A stretch of 64,000 nucleotides of DNA from Luzula sylvatica (Eukaryota; Streptophyta; Magnoliopsida; Poales; Juncaceae): NCBI GenBank assembly GCA_946800325.1, contig OX326957.1:64831570-64895569 (forward strand), written 5' to 3'. The position numbers and the translations under genes were made by a program. Each line of letters starts with the position of its first letter. Positions within the stretch are counted from its first letter, which is position 1. The notes under the pieces were generated by a model. The model was not told where the DNA came from and ran no database searches. It worked only from the letters and a program-made list of their open reading frames with translations. This document shows, one piece after another, positions 1 to 10,654 of this stretch.

Positions 1-649
1 TTTTTTTGTAAATATATAGAATAATGAATTTATGAAACAATGTCATGCTTGTCACGTGACATGGCATGACATGCAGATAAAAAAAGGCTGTACCGTGACC
101 TTTACACTCTATTTTTCTTCATTATTAAGGGGTCTTTAGGTGCTTTGCAAGCAGTGCACATGACTCTCGCTCTGTACTGCTTTTTAATTTTACATCGAGC
201 TTTGCTTCAACCTTTGGCATCCTTTTGTTTATCTTTGCCAGCTTTGCAAATTTACAATTGATGAATCATTGGAAGAGTATCTAGCACTGCTTCTCTAATT
301 TTAGGATGACATTTCATAATTCATACATTATAAATTTTTAATGGACGTTGAAGTTAATGATTTTTGTGTTGAATCTTGTTAACATAATAAGGACACACTA
401 AGCTAACGTAATTACGGATTTAGGGTATTTAATAACATTCTGTCAGGACGTTGAGCAACACAAAGATGCTAGTTATGGATTCTCATACAGTACAGGACCT
501 AAATTTTTTTAATAATGGATTTGGCAATAAATAGGGAATTTATAGTCTAATGAAAATTTATTTTATGCATTTGTGTGGATAATAATAGAAGAGTACATAG
601 ATAGTATAAGTTGAGATTACATTTGGAGCTAGTTGTATCGACATGATCA
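1..649. other. AT-rich intergenic sequence, no gene seen
   Basis: No reading frame with recognisable coding character, no RNA gene and no clear terminal repeats were seen here. The stretch is simple AT-rich plant intergenic sequence. Confidence 0.6.
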
Positions 650-659
650 AACTTGAAAG

Positions 660-1020
660 TTTGTTTTTTTAAGATGTGGCAAGCAGGTTTAGTCGGGTTC
701 GTTCTTAAATAGTCGGGTTGGATCTACTCGATACCAGGGTTGATCGAATCTGCTTCGATCAAGTCGGTTCGGGTCTACTCAAGTCAAATTCTGGTCAGAT
801 ATATGCTTCGGGTTAAGTGTTCGTCTGGTTGGACTTTTCAGGTTCAAGATGATTTGTCGATTTGGTCTATAGTTAATCCTGGATTTGTGGCAACTTTGTT
901 GCGTCTCGTTCGAGATACGAGTACGCTTGAGATGGAGTGGTAGAATCATGGTTTTGGATATCGGACTCGGACTCGGCTAGCTCCGTCAATTCGGGACTCG
1001 GTCGACTCGGACGAGTCCGA
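660..1020. repeat. CTCGG/GTCGGG-rich block, possible transposon terminus
   Basis: A GC-richer island with many repeats of GTCGGGT, TCGGACTCGG and CTACTCGA ends in a palindromic GGACGAGTCCG near 1007-1019. Clusters of short GC-rich motifs like this are typical of subterminal regions of hAT-type elements (family knowledge). No partner terminus or target duplication was found, so the assignment is weak. The 67-codon frame at 740-943 inside it has no recognisable content. Confidence 0.3.
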
Positions 1021-1393
1021 AAAAAAAATCGGGCTTTTGATAAAAAAAATAGGAAAAATAGAATATATATATAAAATATTTTAAAAATTGAGAAATATTA
1101 TAAGAACAAATTGAGAATAAAATAGTTAAAAATAAACAAATAAATAAATTAAATATAAACAAGTTCATGTAAAGATTGTAATATTTTATGAGAATAATGT
1201 ATAAATTTAGAAATACATTGGACTTTGGAATAAATAAAAAAGGAGGGGTCAAAACCAAAAAGTGATAATCAATTAAAATTGCTACTTTTTCATTGTTCTT
1301 CTTCTTTGGAATGGGTAAAGTGTAGTGTTTTATGGGACTAAATGACTATTATGTTATTACAACTTCTCACAAATCTCCCTCTCCCATTAAAAG

Positions 1394-1928
1394 TTGGATA
1401 CTAAGAATATGGTGAGGCCACGTCACCTGTACTGTTCACTGCCTGTTACTGTTCACTGCCGGGTACTGTTCGCTGCCTGTTACTGTTCACTGCCGGGTAC
1501 TGTTCACTGTCAGTTACTGTTTATTTTTTTTTTTTTACGTATGCCTTGTATTCTAAATAAAATATTTGAATTTTTCTTTTGGAACATATGATATGTTTTG
1601 AGGAGGAAAAAAATTTGTATTTATTGCATAATACTTGTGAGACTATTTAATATCAGATTTTTTTTTTAAATTAACATTTATGAAGATTATTTTTGTTTTG
1701 CACTTATAACGTTTTAGATAAAATTATTATTTTATAATCATAACAAATTTTGAAAAATCCCAGTGAAGCGCGAGAAATATTTCTATTTTCTTATCAAATA
1801 ATATATCAAATAATATATTCCGCAGCGAAATAATATATCAAATAATATATAAAATTATTACTTTTGCTTATTATATTATTTCTTATCAAATAATATATCC
1901 CGCAGCGAAGCGCGGGCTATTTTCCTAG
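1394..1928 (+). mobile_element. Non-autonomous Helitron-like element
   Basis: The 3' end shows the Helitron signature: a GC hairpin (CCCGC...GCGGG, about 1899-1915), then about ten bases and CTAG (1925-1928) followed by T. The 5' end is less sure: ATACTAAG at about 1396 followed by GGCCACGTCACC matches the start of the better preserved element at 2573, but its first bases have decayed. Just inside the 5' end lies a short array of TACTGTTCACTG units (about 1428-1530). No Rep/helicase coding sequence is present. Confidence 0.55.
1428..1530 (+). repeat. TACTGTTCACTGCC(GGG) short tandem array
   Basis: Five to six units of a ~20-bp sequence (TGTACTGTTCACTGCC variants) occur in tandem. A related degenerate TACTGTTCA cluster lies at 56345-56475. 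Confidence 0.75.
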
Positions 1929-2081
1929 TCAATTTAAATCGAAATGTATATCCACTAGTCAAAGAGCTAATCATATGAGTATACAAAAGTACAATTGATA
2001 AAGTGAGAATATTATATGAACAAATATAGCAAATTAATGTTTGGTCTATATACCTGTTGATATAAGGACAATTATACTCTT

Positions 2082-2390
2082 CCCCCCAAATTCTCCCACT
2101 ATTCACGATTTGTATCCAATTTGTGAATAGTGGGATGTGGTTTTAATTGTCCCCTTCAATTTGCACTCTCATTTCAATTGATGGTTAATTGTGTTTTGAA
2201 TTAACGGTTAATTCAAATGTAATTAACGGTTAATATAATTGTATTAGTCATTAATATAATTAATAATTTCAATTAACCATCAATTCAAATAGAAAGTATA
2301 AATTTGGGAGACGGATATTATCCCCCCCCCCCCCCCCCACATCGTGAATAGGGGGGAAATTGGGGGGGGGGGGGGGGGGGGGGGGCACCG
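2082..2390. mobile_element. Foldback element with C and G homopolymer tracts
   Basis: The left end (2082-2110, CCCCCC...CCCACTATTCACGAT) is inverted at 2341-2375 (ATCGTGAATAGGGGGG...). A second perfect-looking hairpin, CCCACTATTCAC...GTGAATAGTGGG, lies at about 2095-2135. A run of about 17 C (near 2323-2338) and a run of more than 25 G (about 2359-2385) lie close together and could pair. It behaves like a foldback MITE; superfamily unknown. Confidence 0.5.
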
Positions 2391-2534
2391 TAAATGACCT
2401 CTTGATAATGGACAAACACACACAACATATACACCGTTCTCATTCACAGCAATTCAAAGTAAATTAATTACTTCTTCACTACGTTGCTCGGATACGAATA
2501 CGGTTCTAATATATAATATTTTATTATTTTACCT

Positions 2535-2568
<34 letters not shown>

Positions 2569-2572
2569 GGAA

Positions 2573-4300
2573 TCTATCTATATACTAATGCAAGGGGATT
2601 TGCTGCCTCCTGGTGCAGCCACGTCACCAGGGGCCTATTCGTAAATTTTTTTTTTTTTACATTTTGGTCCTTTTTTATTTACAAATTGGTCCTTTTTTAA
2701 AAAAAAAATTTACATTTTGGTCCTTTTTTTTACATTTTGGTCCTTTATATTTGCATTTTGGTCCTTCGAAGTTTTAATATTCACATTTTGGTCCAGGGGC
2801 CTCAAATTGGTCCAGTTTTTTAAAAAAAATTACATTTTGGTCCTTCTTTATCACATTTCGGTCCTTTATATTTGCATTTTGGTCCTTTTTTCGAAAAAAA
2901 ATTACATTTTGGTCCTTTTTTTTACATTTTGGTCCTTTATATTTGCATTTTGGCCCTTCGAAGTTCTGAAATTTACATTTTAGTCCAGGCAGCCACGTCA
3001 CCAGGGGTCTATTTGTAAAAAAAAATATTTATTTTACAATTTGGTCCTTTTTGATTTACAAATTGGTCCTTTTTTTAAAAAAAAAATTACATTTGGGTCC
3101 TTTTTTTTACATTTTGGACCTTTATATTTGCATTTTGGTCCTTCGAAGTTTTAATATTCACATTTTGGTCCAGGGGCCTCAAATTGGTCCTGTTTTTTAA
3201 ACAAAATTACATTTTGGTCCTTCTTTTTCACATTTCGGTCCTTTATATTTGCATTTTGGTCCTTTTTTCGAAAAAAATTACATTTTAGTCCTTTTTTTAC
3301 ATTTTGGTCCTTTATATTTGCATTTTGGCCCTTCGAAGTTTTGAAATTTACATTTTAGTCCAGGCAGCCACGTCACCAGGGGTCTATTGTAAAAAAAAAT
3401 ATTTTTTTTACATTTTGGTCCTTTTTGATTTACAAATTGGTCCTTTTTTCGAAAAAATTTACATTTTGTTCCTTTTGTTTCCATTTTGGTCCTTTTGTAT
3501 TTATAAATTGGTCCTTTTTTCGAAAAAAATTTACATTTTGGTCCTTTTTCCTCATTTTGGTCCTTTATATTTGCATTTTGGCCCTTCGAAGTTTTGAAAT
3601 TTACATTTTAGTCCAGGCAGCCACGTCACCAGGGGTCTATTTGTAAAAAAAAAATATTTTTTTTACATTTTGGTCTTTTTTGATTTACAAATTGGTCCTT
3701 TTTTCGAAAAAAATTTACATTTTGGTCCTTTTGTTTCCATTTTGGTCCTTTTGTATTTACAAATTGGTCCTTTTTTCGAAAAAAATTTACATTTTGGTCC
3801 TTTTTCCAAATCATGAATGTGCGAATAATCATGACATAATTTAAATTAAAGATTCGAACGAAACGGTTAGCGATGACATCGTCAAACTTTGTTGTTGGCT
3901 GACCACACAAAGGACGAAAAATATTTGTACTAAATATGTAGCGAAATTAAAGATTTGTGAAATTAAAAACACTCTTTTTTTCAGCAATGTTTTCTGAAAT
4001 ATTATGTTCTTAATAAATTTCATGACGACTCATTCGTTCTTTTTCCTTATTTTACTTATGAATTATAAAATATAGATAATTTTTTTAGCAATAACCGTTT
4101 GAATTATTCAAGAAATCCGGCTCTTAAAATTTTCAAACGATTTTTGCTACAAAATTTCACTCGCACACAACACACTAAATTACACATATAATAATGATTA
4201 CAAAAAGAAAGTCACATACACAAAACGAACAACAATTTTTTTCAACTACATTACTTATAAATCCGAACAGCCCCGCGCAATTGCGCGGGGGTAATGCTAG
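2573..4300 (+). mobile_element. Non-autonomous Helitron with internal minisatellite
   Basis: The 5' end is TCTATCTATATACTAA at 2573 preceded by A. The 3' end has a perfect 20-bp palindrome CCCCGCGCAATTGCGCGGGG (4271-4290), then GTAATG and CTAG (4297-4300) followed by T. This fits Helitron rules: 5' TC, 3' hairpin, CTRR end, insertion between A and T, no target duplication. The element is 1.73 kb, has no Rep/helicase frame, and most of its 5' two thirds is a tandem array. The same hairpin occurs at 45935-45952 and, decayed, at 23925-23942. Confidence 0.75.
2640..3810. repeat. Minisatellite of ACATTTTGGTCCTTTTT units
   Basis: Dozens of ~17-20-bp units with core TTTTGGTCC are arranged in a higher-order pattern. 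A longer unit, marked by GCAGCCACGTCACCAGGGG at about 2616, 2992, 3367 and 3620, recurs with a period of roughly 250-375 bp. Open frames across it are Lys- or Phe-rich repeats and are not genes. Confidence 0.85.
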
Positions 4301-4305
4301 TAATG

Positions 4306-4737
4306 TATAAATCTAAATATTAAAATCGAATTTTAACCGTATAGATATGATTTATATCATTTGAGAATGTTGTAGATTTAATTTCATGAAAAATAAAAAT
4401 TTCTATCATACTTATCGTAACACTTTAAAAAATTGAACGGTAGGAAATAGTTACAACATGAATCATCATTAAATAAATTTTGAAATTCGATTTTTTTGGT
4501 TTGGATATATTTTAAATCATATAGATAGGCTCAAGATGAATTTTTACTAAGTTTCGAGTTTTACTTCATGGAAATCTATAAATTTACCGAAATGGACGGT
4601 TGTGAAAATATGTTATCGGCTTTTGTTAGATACAAAAATCGAAATTGTATAAAATTTATTCTACATCATATCTAAATGATATAAAACATATCTATACGGT
4701 TAAGATTTGATTATAATATTTATTTAAATCGTTAATG
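4306..4737. mobile_element. MITE, family B (AACCGTATAGATATG arms), ends truncated
   Basis: Inverted arms AACCGTATAGATATGAT...(4336) and ATATCTATACGGTT (4690-4703) enclose a body almost identical in order to 23290-23700 and related to 30300-30900. The outer GGCCAAC-rich termini seen in the 23217 copy are missing. It abuts the Helitron end at 4300. Confidence 0.65.
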
Positions 4738-5439
4738 GTTTTCTGTGGCAGCAGAAATTTAATAGCCCATATAACAAGCCCAAGAAATCATATAACTTGA
4801 CCTACTACACAAATAGCTACATATAAACCGTTGCAATAAATCCAAATTCTTCACCAGCCAACATGATGGGGCGTACGATCTTGTGTGGCAATCCGCGCAT
4901 GTGATCCGCGCTGCGCACCACATCTCCCTCTCTTCCTCTCTCACTGCACGAGCGGCCGCAGAAAATCAGTGGAGTTTGTTTGAACAAACTTTTTCGCTCC
5001 AACAGCCTATTAACTCTTCTCCAATCCAGTTCAATTGGACCTGTCCATTACCAGCATTTAAAGAAGGAGATAAATACAACTCAGGTCACTCTCCCCCTCC
5101 ATTTCTGTACCCAATGGAGATGAACTAATTTCTGATGGAATTTCTGGTGAATTTAAGATGAATTAATCTTGATCCGTGGAGAATATCTTCAAGGGTATTT
5201 TCGAATTTTCTTCCTCATTCTTTCGCCAAATCTGATGAAATTTGGACCGTTGGATTCGTTGCAACTAGCTCTAACTGACTATGTAAGTTGCAACTCGAAT
5301 CTTGTCTGTTAGCAATCTCCATTTCCTATAAAAGAGAACCAAACCCCATTCTTTCACTCACCATTGGTCCTCATTGGCCAACCCTTCCATTCTTGGGGGA
5401 AGAAAAGGTCTTAGCCTCTTCCCCCTCCATTGTTAGAGC
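4738..5439. other. Intergenic sequence, no gene seen
   Basis: Several short open frames exist but none shows a recognisable domain or splice pattern. No 5' LTR of the downstream copia element could be found here. Confidence 0.5.
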
Positions 5440-5459
5440 TTCGAAGCTCCGTCTTGCTC

Positions 5460-6845
5460 GTCGTCGAGCCATTTTAGCCAAGGAAATAGTGTCTTAGCAC
5501 ATTGAAGATGACCTCACTTGTGCACCTTGAAGGGACTTGGACCTGACTTCAACTCACTCTTCACTGGTATAACTTCTCGATCCTCGCCTATTACCGTGCA
5601 ACAAGCCCTTCTCGCATCACAAATCGCCTCCTCCTACTCGCTCTCCATGCCTCATCTCTCGGTAAACCCTAACTCTTCCTCTTCTTCTTTTCTTCCGAGA
5701 CCCGTTAATGGTTTCTCTTACCCGTCTATCCCGGTTAATACTATATCCTCTCTTCCATTTCTTGGATCTTCTTTCTCGGTTAATACTGGATTCACCTTCC
5801 CGGTTTCCATGGCTCCGAGATCTGCCTTTCCGGTCTCTTCAAATGCCGCTTCTGCGTTTCCAGGCTCTTCTAATGCCGGTTATGTGTTTCCGGTATCCTC
5901 AAATCCGGGATCCGGGTATCCAGGTTCTTCAGCTTCTGGATCTGGTTTTCCAGGACCTCTGATTCCAGCAGCCAGCTTTCTTGGACAAGGAGTTCTCTCA
6001 CCGCTGCCAAATGGATTTCCAAATTCCATTTGTCTCCCTCATGCACTAGCTGCTCAATATTTTGACTATGGTTTTTCTCGAGGGCGTGGTCGTCGCAATC
6101 GTGGACGTGGTCGCAACAATAACTCGAACAATGCGCCCAACTCCAACAAAATTACGTGCCAAATTTGCAAGAATTCCAATCATGATGCATCCATATGTTG
6201 GTACCGTGACTCCACCTCATCTTCTCAAGCCACTCCTCAAGCACTCTTTGCCGAACCCGGTGATCCGTTTCATAATGCATGGGTTCTCGACTCGGGAGCA
6301 ACCGATAATATGACCAACGACCTCAATGCTCTCTCCTCTCATACTCCTTACACGGGTAACGCCTCTATCAAAGTTGGTAATGGTGCAAATCTTAAAATTC
6401 ATAATATTGGTCATTCTATCCTCTCGAATAAACTTGCTCTAAACAATATTCTTCATGTCCCATCTATTTCTCGGAATCTTCTTAGCATTTCAAAATTATC
6501 AAGCGATAATAAAGTTACCAAAGAATTTTACCCCTCCTTTTCTATTGTGAAGGAAATCGGAGCCAATAAAACACTTCTACGCGCACCGCTTGTTCATGGG
6601 CTCTATCAAGTTCTTGGCGACTCCGCTTCGAAACTTTCTTTTCTTTCTTCTAAAATTTGTAATAATGCAAATTTATGGCATCAAAGATTATCTCATGCCT
6701 CTTCGGATGTTATTTTACGTTTAATCAAAAATGATAAACTTGGATCTTGTTCATCTAAATTCTCATTTTGCGATTCTTGTTGTCTTGGCAAATCTCATAA
6801 ATTGCCTTTCTCTCCTTCTCTTTCTCATGCCACAAAGCCACTCAT
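5460..6845 (+). pseudogene. copia gag C-terminus, zinc knuckle, protease and gag-pre-integrase
   Basis: The frame reads the end of the gag domain (LKGLGPDFNSL, ITVQQALLASQ), then a long Ser/Pro/Phe-rich linker with repeats of the type FPVSSN, and an RGRGRRNRGRGR basic tract. Next come a CCHC knuckle (CQICKNSNHDASIC, about 6158-6200) and the retropepsin motif WVLDSGATDNM (about 6280), then LWHQRLSHAS and CDSCCLGKSHKLPFS of the gag-pre-integrase domain. Upstream of 5518 the frame shifts (the HIEDDLTC segment is in another phase). Frame 5518-7164 stays open past 6845 only because of a later frameshift; after that point it no longer encodes copia sequence. Confidence 0.85.
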
Positions 6846-7560
6846 GTATGGGGCCCATGCCGAGTTCCTTCTCGCAATGATTTTCGTTATTTCGTCTTGT
6901 TTGTGGATGAATTCTCTCGATATACATGGATTTATTTCATGCACTCAAAAGATGAAGTGTCAACCATCTTCAAGTTGTTCAAAGCTCAAATTGAGAATCT
7001 CTTGTCTACTACAATCAAAACCGTGCAAACCGATGGTGGTTCGGAATACTTCTTCCTATGAAAACTCTTTCCGTCCATCATACACTGCCCCACATGCCCC
7101 TATACACCGGAGCAAAACGGCATGGTTGAACGCAAAAATAGACACGTCGTCGAACTTGGTCTAGCTTGCATGTCTCATGCAAAGATTCCGAACACCTTTT
7201 GGGATGATGTTTTCCATAGTGTGATCTACACTATCAACCGAATTCCAAGTTCGGTCTCACCACAAAAGTCCGCTTTTGAAATTCTCTTCAATAAGGAACC
7301 GGATCTTAGTCACTTTCAAGTACTCGGAAGTCTTTGCTTTCCCTACACCCGTCCATACAATGAGCACAAACTTCAATCCCGATCTCATCCATGTGTATTC
7401 TTGGGTTATGCACCCAATTCCAAAGGGTATAAGTGTTATCATATACCCACCAAACGAACATTCATAAGCCGGCATGTGGTCTTCAATGAGAATTACTTGC
7501 CTTTCAAACTCGATCCTACACCAATCATTGAGCCTTCACTCATTTTTCCCACTATTCCCG
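6846..7560 (+). pseudogene. copia integrase, frameshifted
   Basis: Core segments are recognisable in shifting frames: LFVDEFSRYTWIYFMHSK (about 6898-6950), QTDGGSEYF (about 7028-7055), then after another frameshift PEQNGMVERKNRHVVE (about 7105-7155). The Asp of the DGGSEY motif and the Glu of VERKNR, two of the three DDE residues, are readable. The segment with the first Asp (expected YSDLWG, near 6845-6860) is scrambled. From 7122 the frame is open and continues into RT. Confidence 0.8.
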
Positions 7561-8738
7561 AGACTATATCTCCCACCATTGTCTCACTAACACCTGCACC
7601 GGATGATCAACAACCTTCATTGTCGCCACCTCCTCTCACATCCTCTCCATCACCTTTGCCTCAACCATCTCAACCACTCATCTCCGCCACCTCATCACAC
7701 CCGATGATAACGCGCAATCGTGACAATACGCGCAAATCAAAGCAACATCCCGATTTCATTGCCTATTCTTCCACTAAACATTCTCTTCCTTCCTCTCTAC
7801 AAACTATAGAACAAGACCCTACATGTTACTCAAGTGCTATCAAGGATTCTCGTTGGAAAAGTGCAATGCTTGATGAGTTCAATGCGCTTATTTTCAACAA
7901 TACGTGGACTCTCGTTCCGTGTCCGAACAATCTCACTCCTATTGGGTGCAAATGGGTGTTTAAAACCAAGCTTAATGCCGATGGCTCTATCCAACGCCAC
8001 AAAGCTCGTCTTGTGGCAAAAGGATTTCATCAAGAGGAAGGGGTGGACTTCAACGAAACTTTTAGCCCGGTTGTGAAACTAACCACTATACGAGTTATCA
8101 TTACCACTGCTCTCTCACACAAATGGTTGATTCGCCAACTTGATGTGAACAACGCCTTTTTACATGGCGACCTTGAAGAAGTTGTTTACATGACTCAACC
8201 GTCCGGTTTCGTCGATCCAAATCAGCCCTCTCATGTGTGTCGACTCAACAAAGCTCTTTATGGTCTTAAACAAGCCCCACGGGCATGGTTTCACAATCTC
8301 AAGACTACTCTTGTCACCCTCGGGTTTCAAGCATCAAAGACCGACTCCTCTCTCTTAATTCGGCGCACAAATCTTGATGTCACCTTTATACTAATCTATG
8401 TTGATGACATATTAATTACATATAGTAGCAACTCGGCTATCGACGCCATCATCACCTCTCTTCACTCACAATTTTCTCTCAAGGATCTCGGCAATCTCCA
8501 TTTCTTTCTCGGTATTGAAGCCATCTCCCATACCGAACGACTTCTTCTCTCTCAAAGCCGATACATCCTATCTCTTCTTCAACGAGCCAAAATGGATGGA
8601 GCTAAACCGGTACCAACGCACCTCTCTCACCAAGCGATACACTCTCGAAGCTTGACGGTGATCCAATGGCCGATCCGACTATATTTCGGAGCATTGTTGG
8701 CGCTCTCCAATATGCCACTATCACCCGACCCGATATAA
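7561..8738 (+). pseudogene. copia reverse transcriptase
   Basis: After a Pro/Ser linker the RT domain is nearly intact: WKSAMLDEFNALIFNNTW, KWVFKTKLNADGSIQRHKAR, GVDFNETFSPVVK, QLDVNNAFLHGDL, ALYGLKQAPRAW, and the catalytic YVDDILIT (about 8398-8421). The YVDD box is preserved. The frame runs from 7122 through RT but breaks at 8738, where RNase H would begin. Confidence 0.88.
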
Positions 8739-9300
8739 CCTTCTCCGTTAACAAAGTCTCCCAATTTATGCACTCACCAACAGAATCTCATTGGGCTGCG
8801 GTGAAATGAATTCTTCGGTATCTTAAAGGCACAATTTCGGACGGTATTCTCCTTCGCCCTTCCCCTTCTCTCAATATTCAAGCATTTTCCGACGCCGATT
8901 GGGCCGGTTGTCCCGACACGAGACGTTCCACAACCGGTTATGGTATCATCCTTGGCTCGAATCTCGTATCTTGGAGTGGAAAACGCCAACCCACCGTCTC
9001 TCGCTCAAGTACCGAAGCAGAATATCGCGCTCTTGCCAATGCCACGGCCGAGGTAGTTTGACTTCAAAATCTTCTCTCCGAGCTATTCATCTCTCCATCT
9101 TCTCCACCCGTCCTTTGGTGTGATAATATTGGTGCTACTTATCTTGCCATGAATCATATCTCTCATCCTCGCACCAAACATATCTCCATCGACTATCACT
9201 TTGTGTGCGAACTTACCTCCTCAAAGAAACTTCTAATTATCCGCTTCCATCTCCACGGTGGATCAAGTGGCCGACATATTTACTAAACCACTAGCATCTC
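8700..9300 (+). pseudogene. copia RNase H with stops
   Basis: Reading across frames gives [89 protein letters not shown] and VADIFTKPLASPRL. These are the RNase H landmarks of copia elements, including the DADWAG and SSTEAEY catalytic boxes. In-frame stops (near 8806 and 9060) and a frameshift near 9250 destroy it. Confidence 0.82.
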
Positions 9301-9356
9301 CCCGTCTCGGTGTACTACGTAGCAAGCTCACGGTTTCGTCTAACCCGGCTTCGCTT

Positions 9357-9573
9357 GAGGGAGGGTAATAACCATATGAAGAAGACCACGCTCTCATTGG
9401 TACACCAAGACTTGGAATTGATTATCCAAGTTAGTTAGCTTAGTTATGATAGTTTGTCTGCTAGTTAATCATACGGCTATATATACTTGATGTACTTCAT
9501 TCTCTGTGGTATGTAAAAATACAAAGGAATATTTGTTCCTGTTAAATAAAGAAGTTTATACATTCTATTTCAG
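9357..9573 (+). repeat. Polypurine tract and probable partial 3' LTR of the copia element
   Basis: GAGGGAGGG is followed by about 205 bp that contain a TATA-like CTATATATACTTG (about 9477) and a polyadenylation-like AATAAAG (9544), as expected for an LTR. No second copy exists upstream, so the limits are approximate. Confidence 0.45.
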
Positions 9574-9959
9574 AACGATATTTTATTGGCCTGAATTTGT
9601 CGCTTGAGAAAGAGCTAGCTTTTCCTCTTATTCAAATAAAAATACAGAAATTAGGAGAAATTTTTAAGTTCAATAATCTTCACATATAGGCTATCGGTTT
9701 TCTTGTGATCCATACCTGCAGTAATACAATTCTCAAACATTGACAATTTGAATCTTATTAACACTCTCTCTACCCGTTTCTCGATTCATTTACTTCTCTA
9801 CCTCCATTTAGCTGCCTTCATTGCAGCTTCCTTTTCGATCAACAACACTTTTTTTTTTCAAATTCTCCACAATTATTTTGCTCGAATTTGAAATTCTCCA
9901 TTGAGTATTGAGGTGTCTATTGAGTATTGTGCATCGAGGTTTGGATTCCTGCTGTGAAT

Positions 9960-10090
9960 TTATTTCACAAATAAAGAAGGTGATAAAAATCAAAATAAAA
10001 CTTTGTTCTAGCCGAGTTTCGAACTCGAGCTGGCAGCACCATCGGTCCCTAGCAAGTTGGTCAAAGAATTTTATGATAGGTGTTCATTTT
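9960..10090 (-). mobile_element. Possible tRNA-derived SINE head
   Basis: On the minus strand, GACCAACTTGCTAGGGACC (A-box-like, near 10065-10045) and GAGTTCGAAACTC (B-box-like, near 10027-10015) lie about 35 bp apart, the spacing used by tRNA-derived SINE promoters. I could not define a poly-A tail or target duplication. Confidence 0.35.
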
Positions 10091-10099
10091 AACTCGTAA

Positions 10100-10654
10100 A
10101 GGGTGTTAAATTTTCATACAATTAACATTAAAAAAAATGAAATTTTATTTTGTTCCCGTGACATATCATCAACATGCTTGATGTAGTAATCATACATCAT
10201 CAGGTCACAATGTCGTGCAAATCATCTCTCAATAAATCCCCAATATTTTAACAACATATCATCAACTGTTAACTGATATGTACTTTCATGTTAATTGATA
10301 TACTTAACAAATTTTATTTATATAATTAACTATTAATCGACTGTACCGTAAAAAATTTGGGGAAGATTTGCATAGTATATGGCCTTAAAACGTTGCATTG
10401 TTTTTCAAATTCTCTTTTAGAAGATTCATTATGATTGATTTAACATCTTAATTTTTAACACATTAATTTATGTTTCTAACATTTTAATTGTTAAATCATA
10501 AACTGAGATTGAATGTCAAATAATAAGTTAAGGTATAAAATTAAGATTTAAAAATTATTTCACGTCGTCAAGTCTCGCAGAGAAAAGATCCAAGAAATAT
10601 ACATCACTACCTAATAATACCTATCAGAAGTAAATTTCGATACGCTGACTGCGG
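10100..10654. other. AT-rich sequence downstream of the P450, no gene seen
   Basis: No coding frame, repeat boundary or RNA gene recognised. It should contain the P450 3' UTR and polyadenylation region near 10600-10654. Confidence 0.5.

Larger units (their letters stand above)
5440..9573 (+). mobile_element. Ty1/copia LTR retrotransposon, 5'-truncated and broken
   Basis: Domains run gag C-terminus, CCHC knuckle, protease, integrase, reverse transcriptase, RNase H. In the copia order, integrase precedes RT. The element starts inside gag (LKGLGPDFNSL at about 5524) with no 5' LTR, primer-binding site or gag N-terminus upstream. A purine tract (GAGGGAGGG, about 9357-9366) follows the RNase H end, and the next ~205 bp look like part of a 3' LTR. 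Several frameshifts and stops make it non-functional. Confidence 0.85.

Noticed and set aside
740..943. 67-codon frame
   Set aside because: It lies in a GTCGGG repeat block and has no recognisable content.
2717..3910. Lys-rich and Phe/Trp-rich frames (KGPKCKKKDQNV type)
   Set aside because: They translate the ACATTTTGGTCC minisatellite inside the Helitron.
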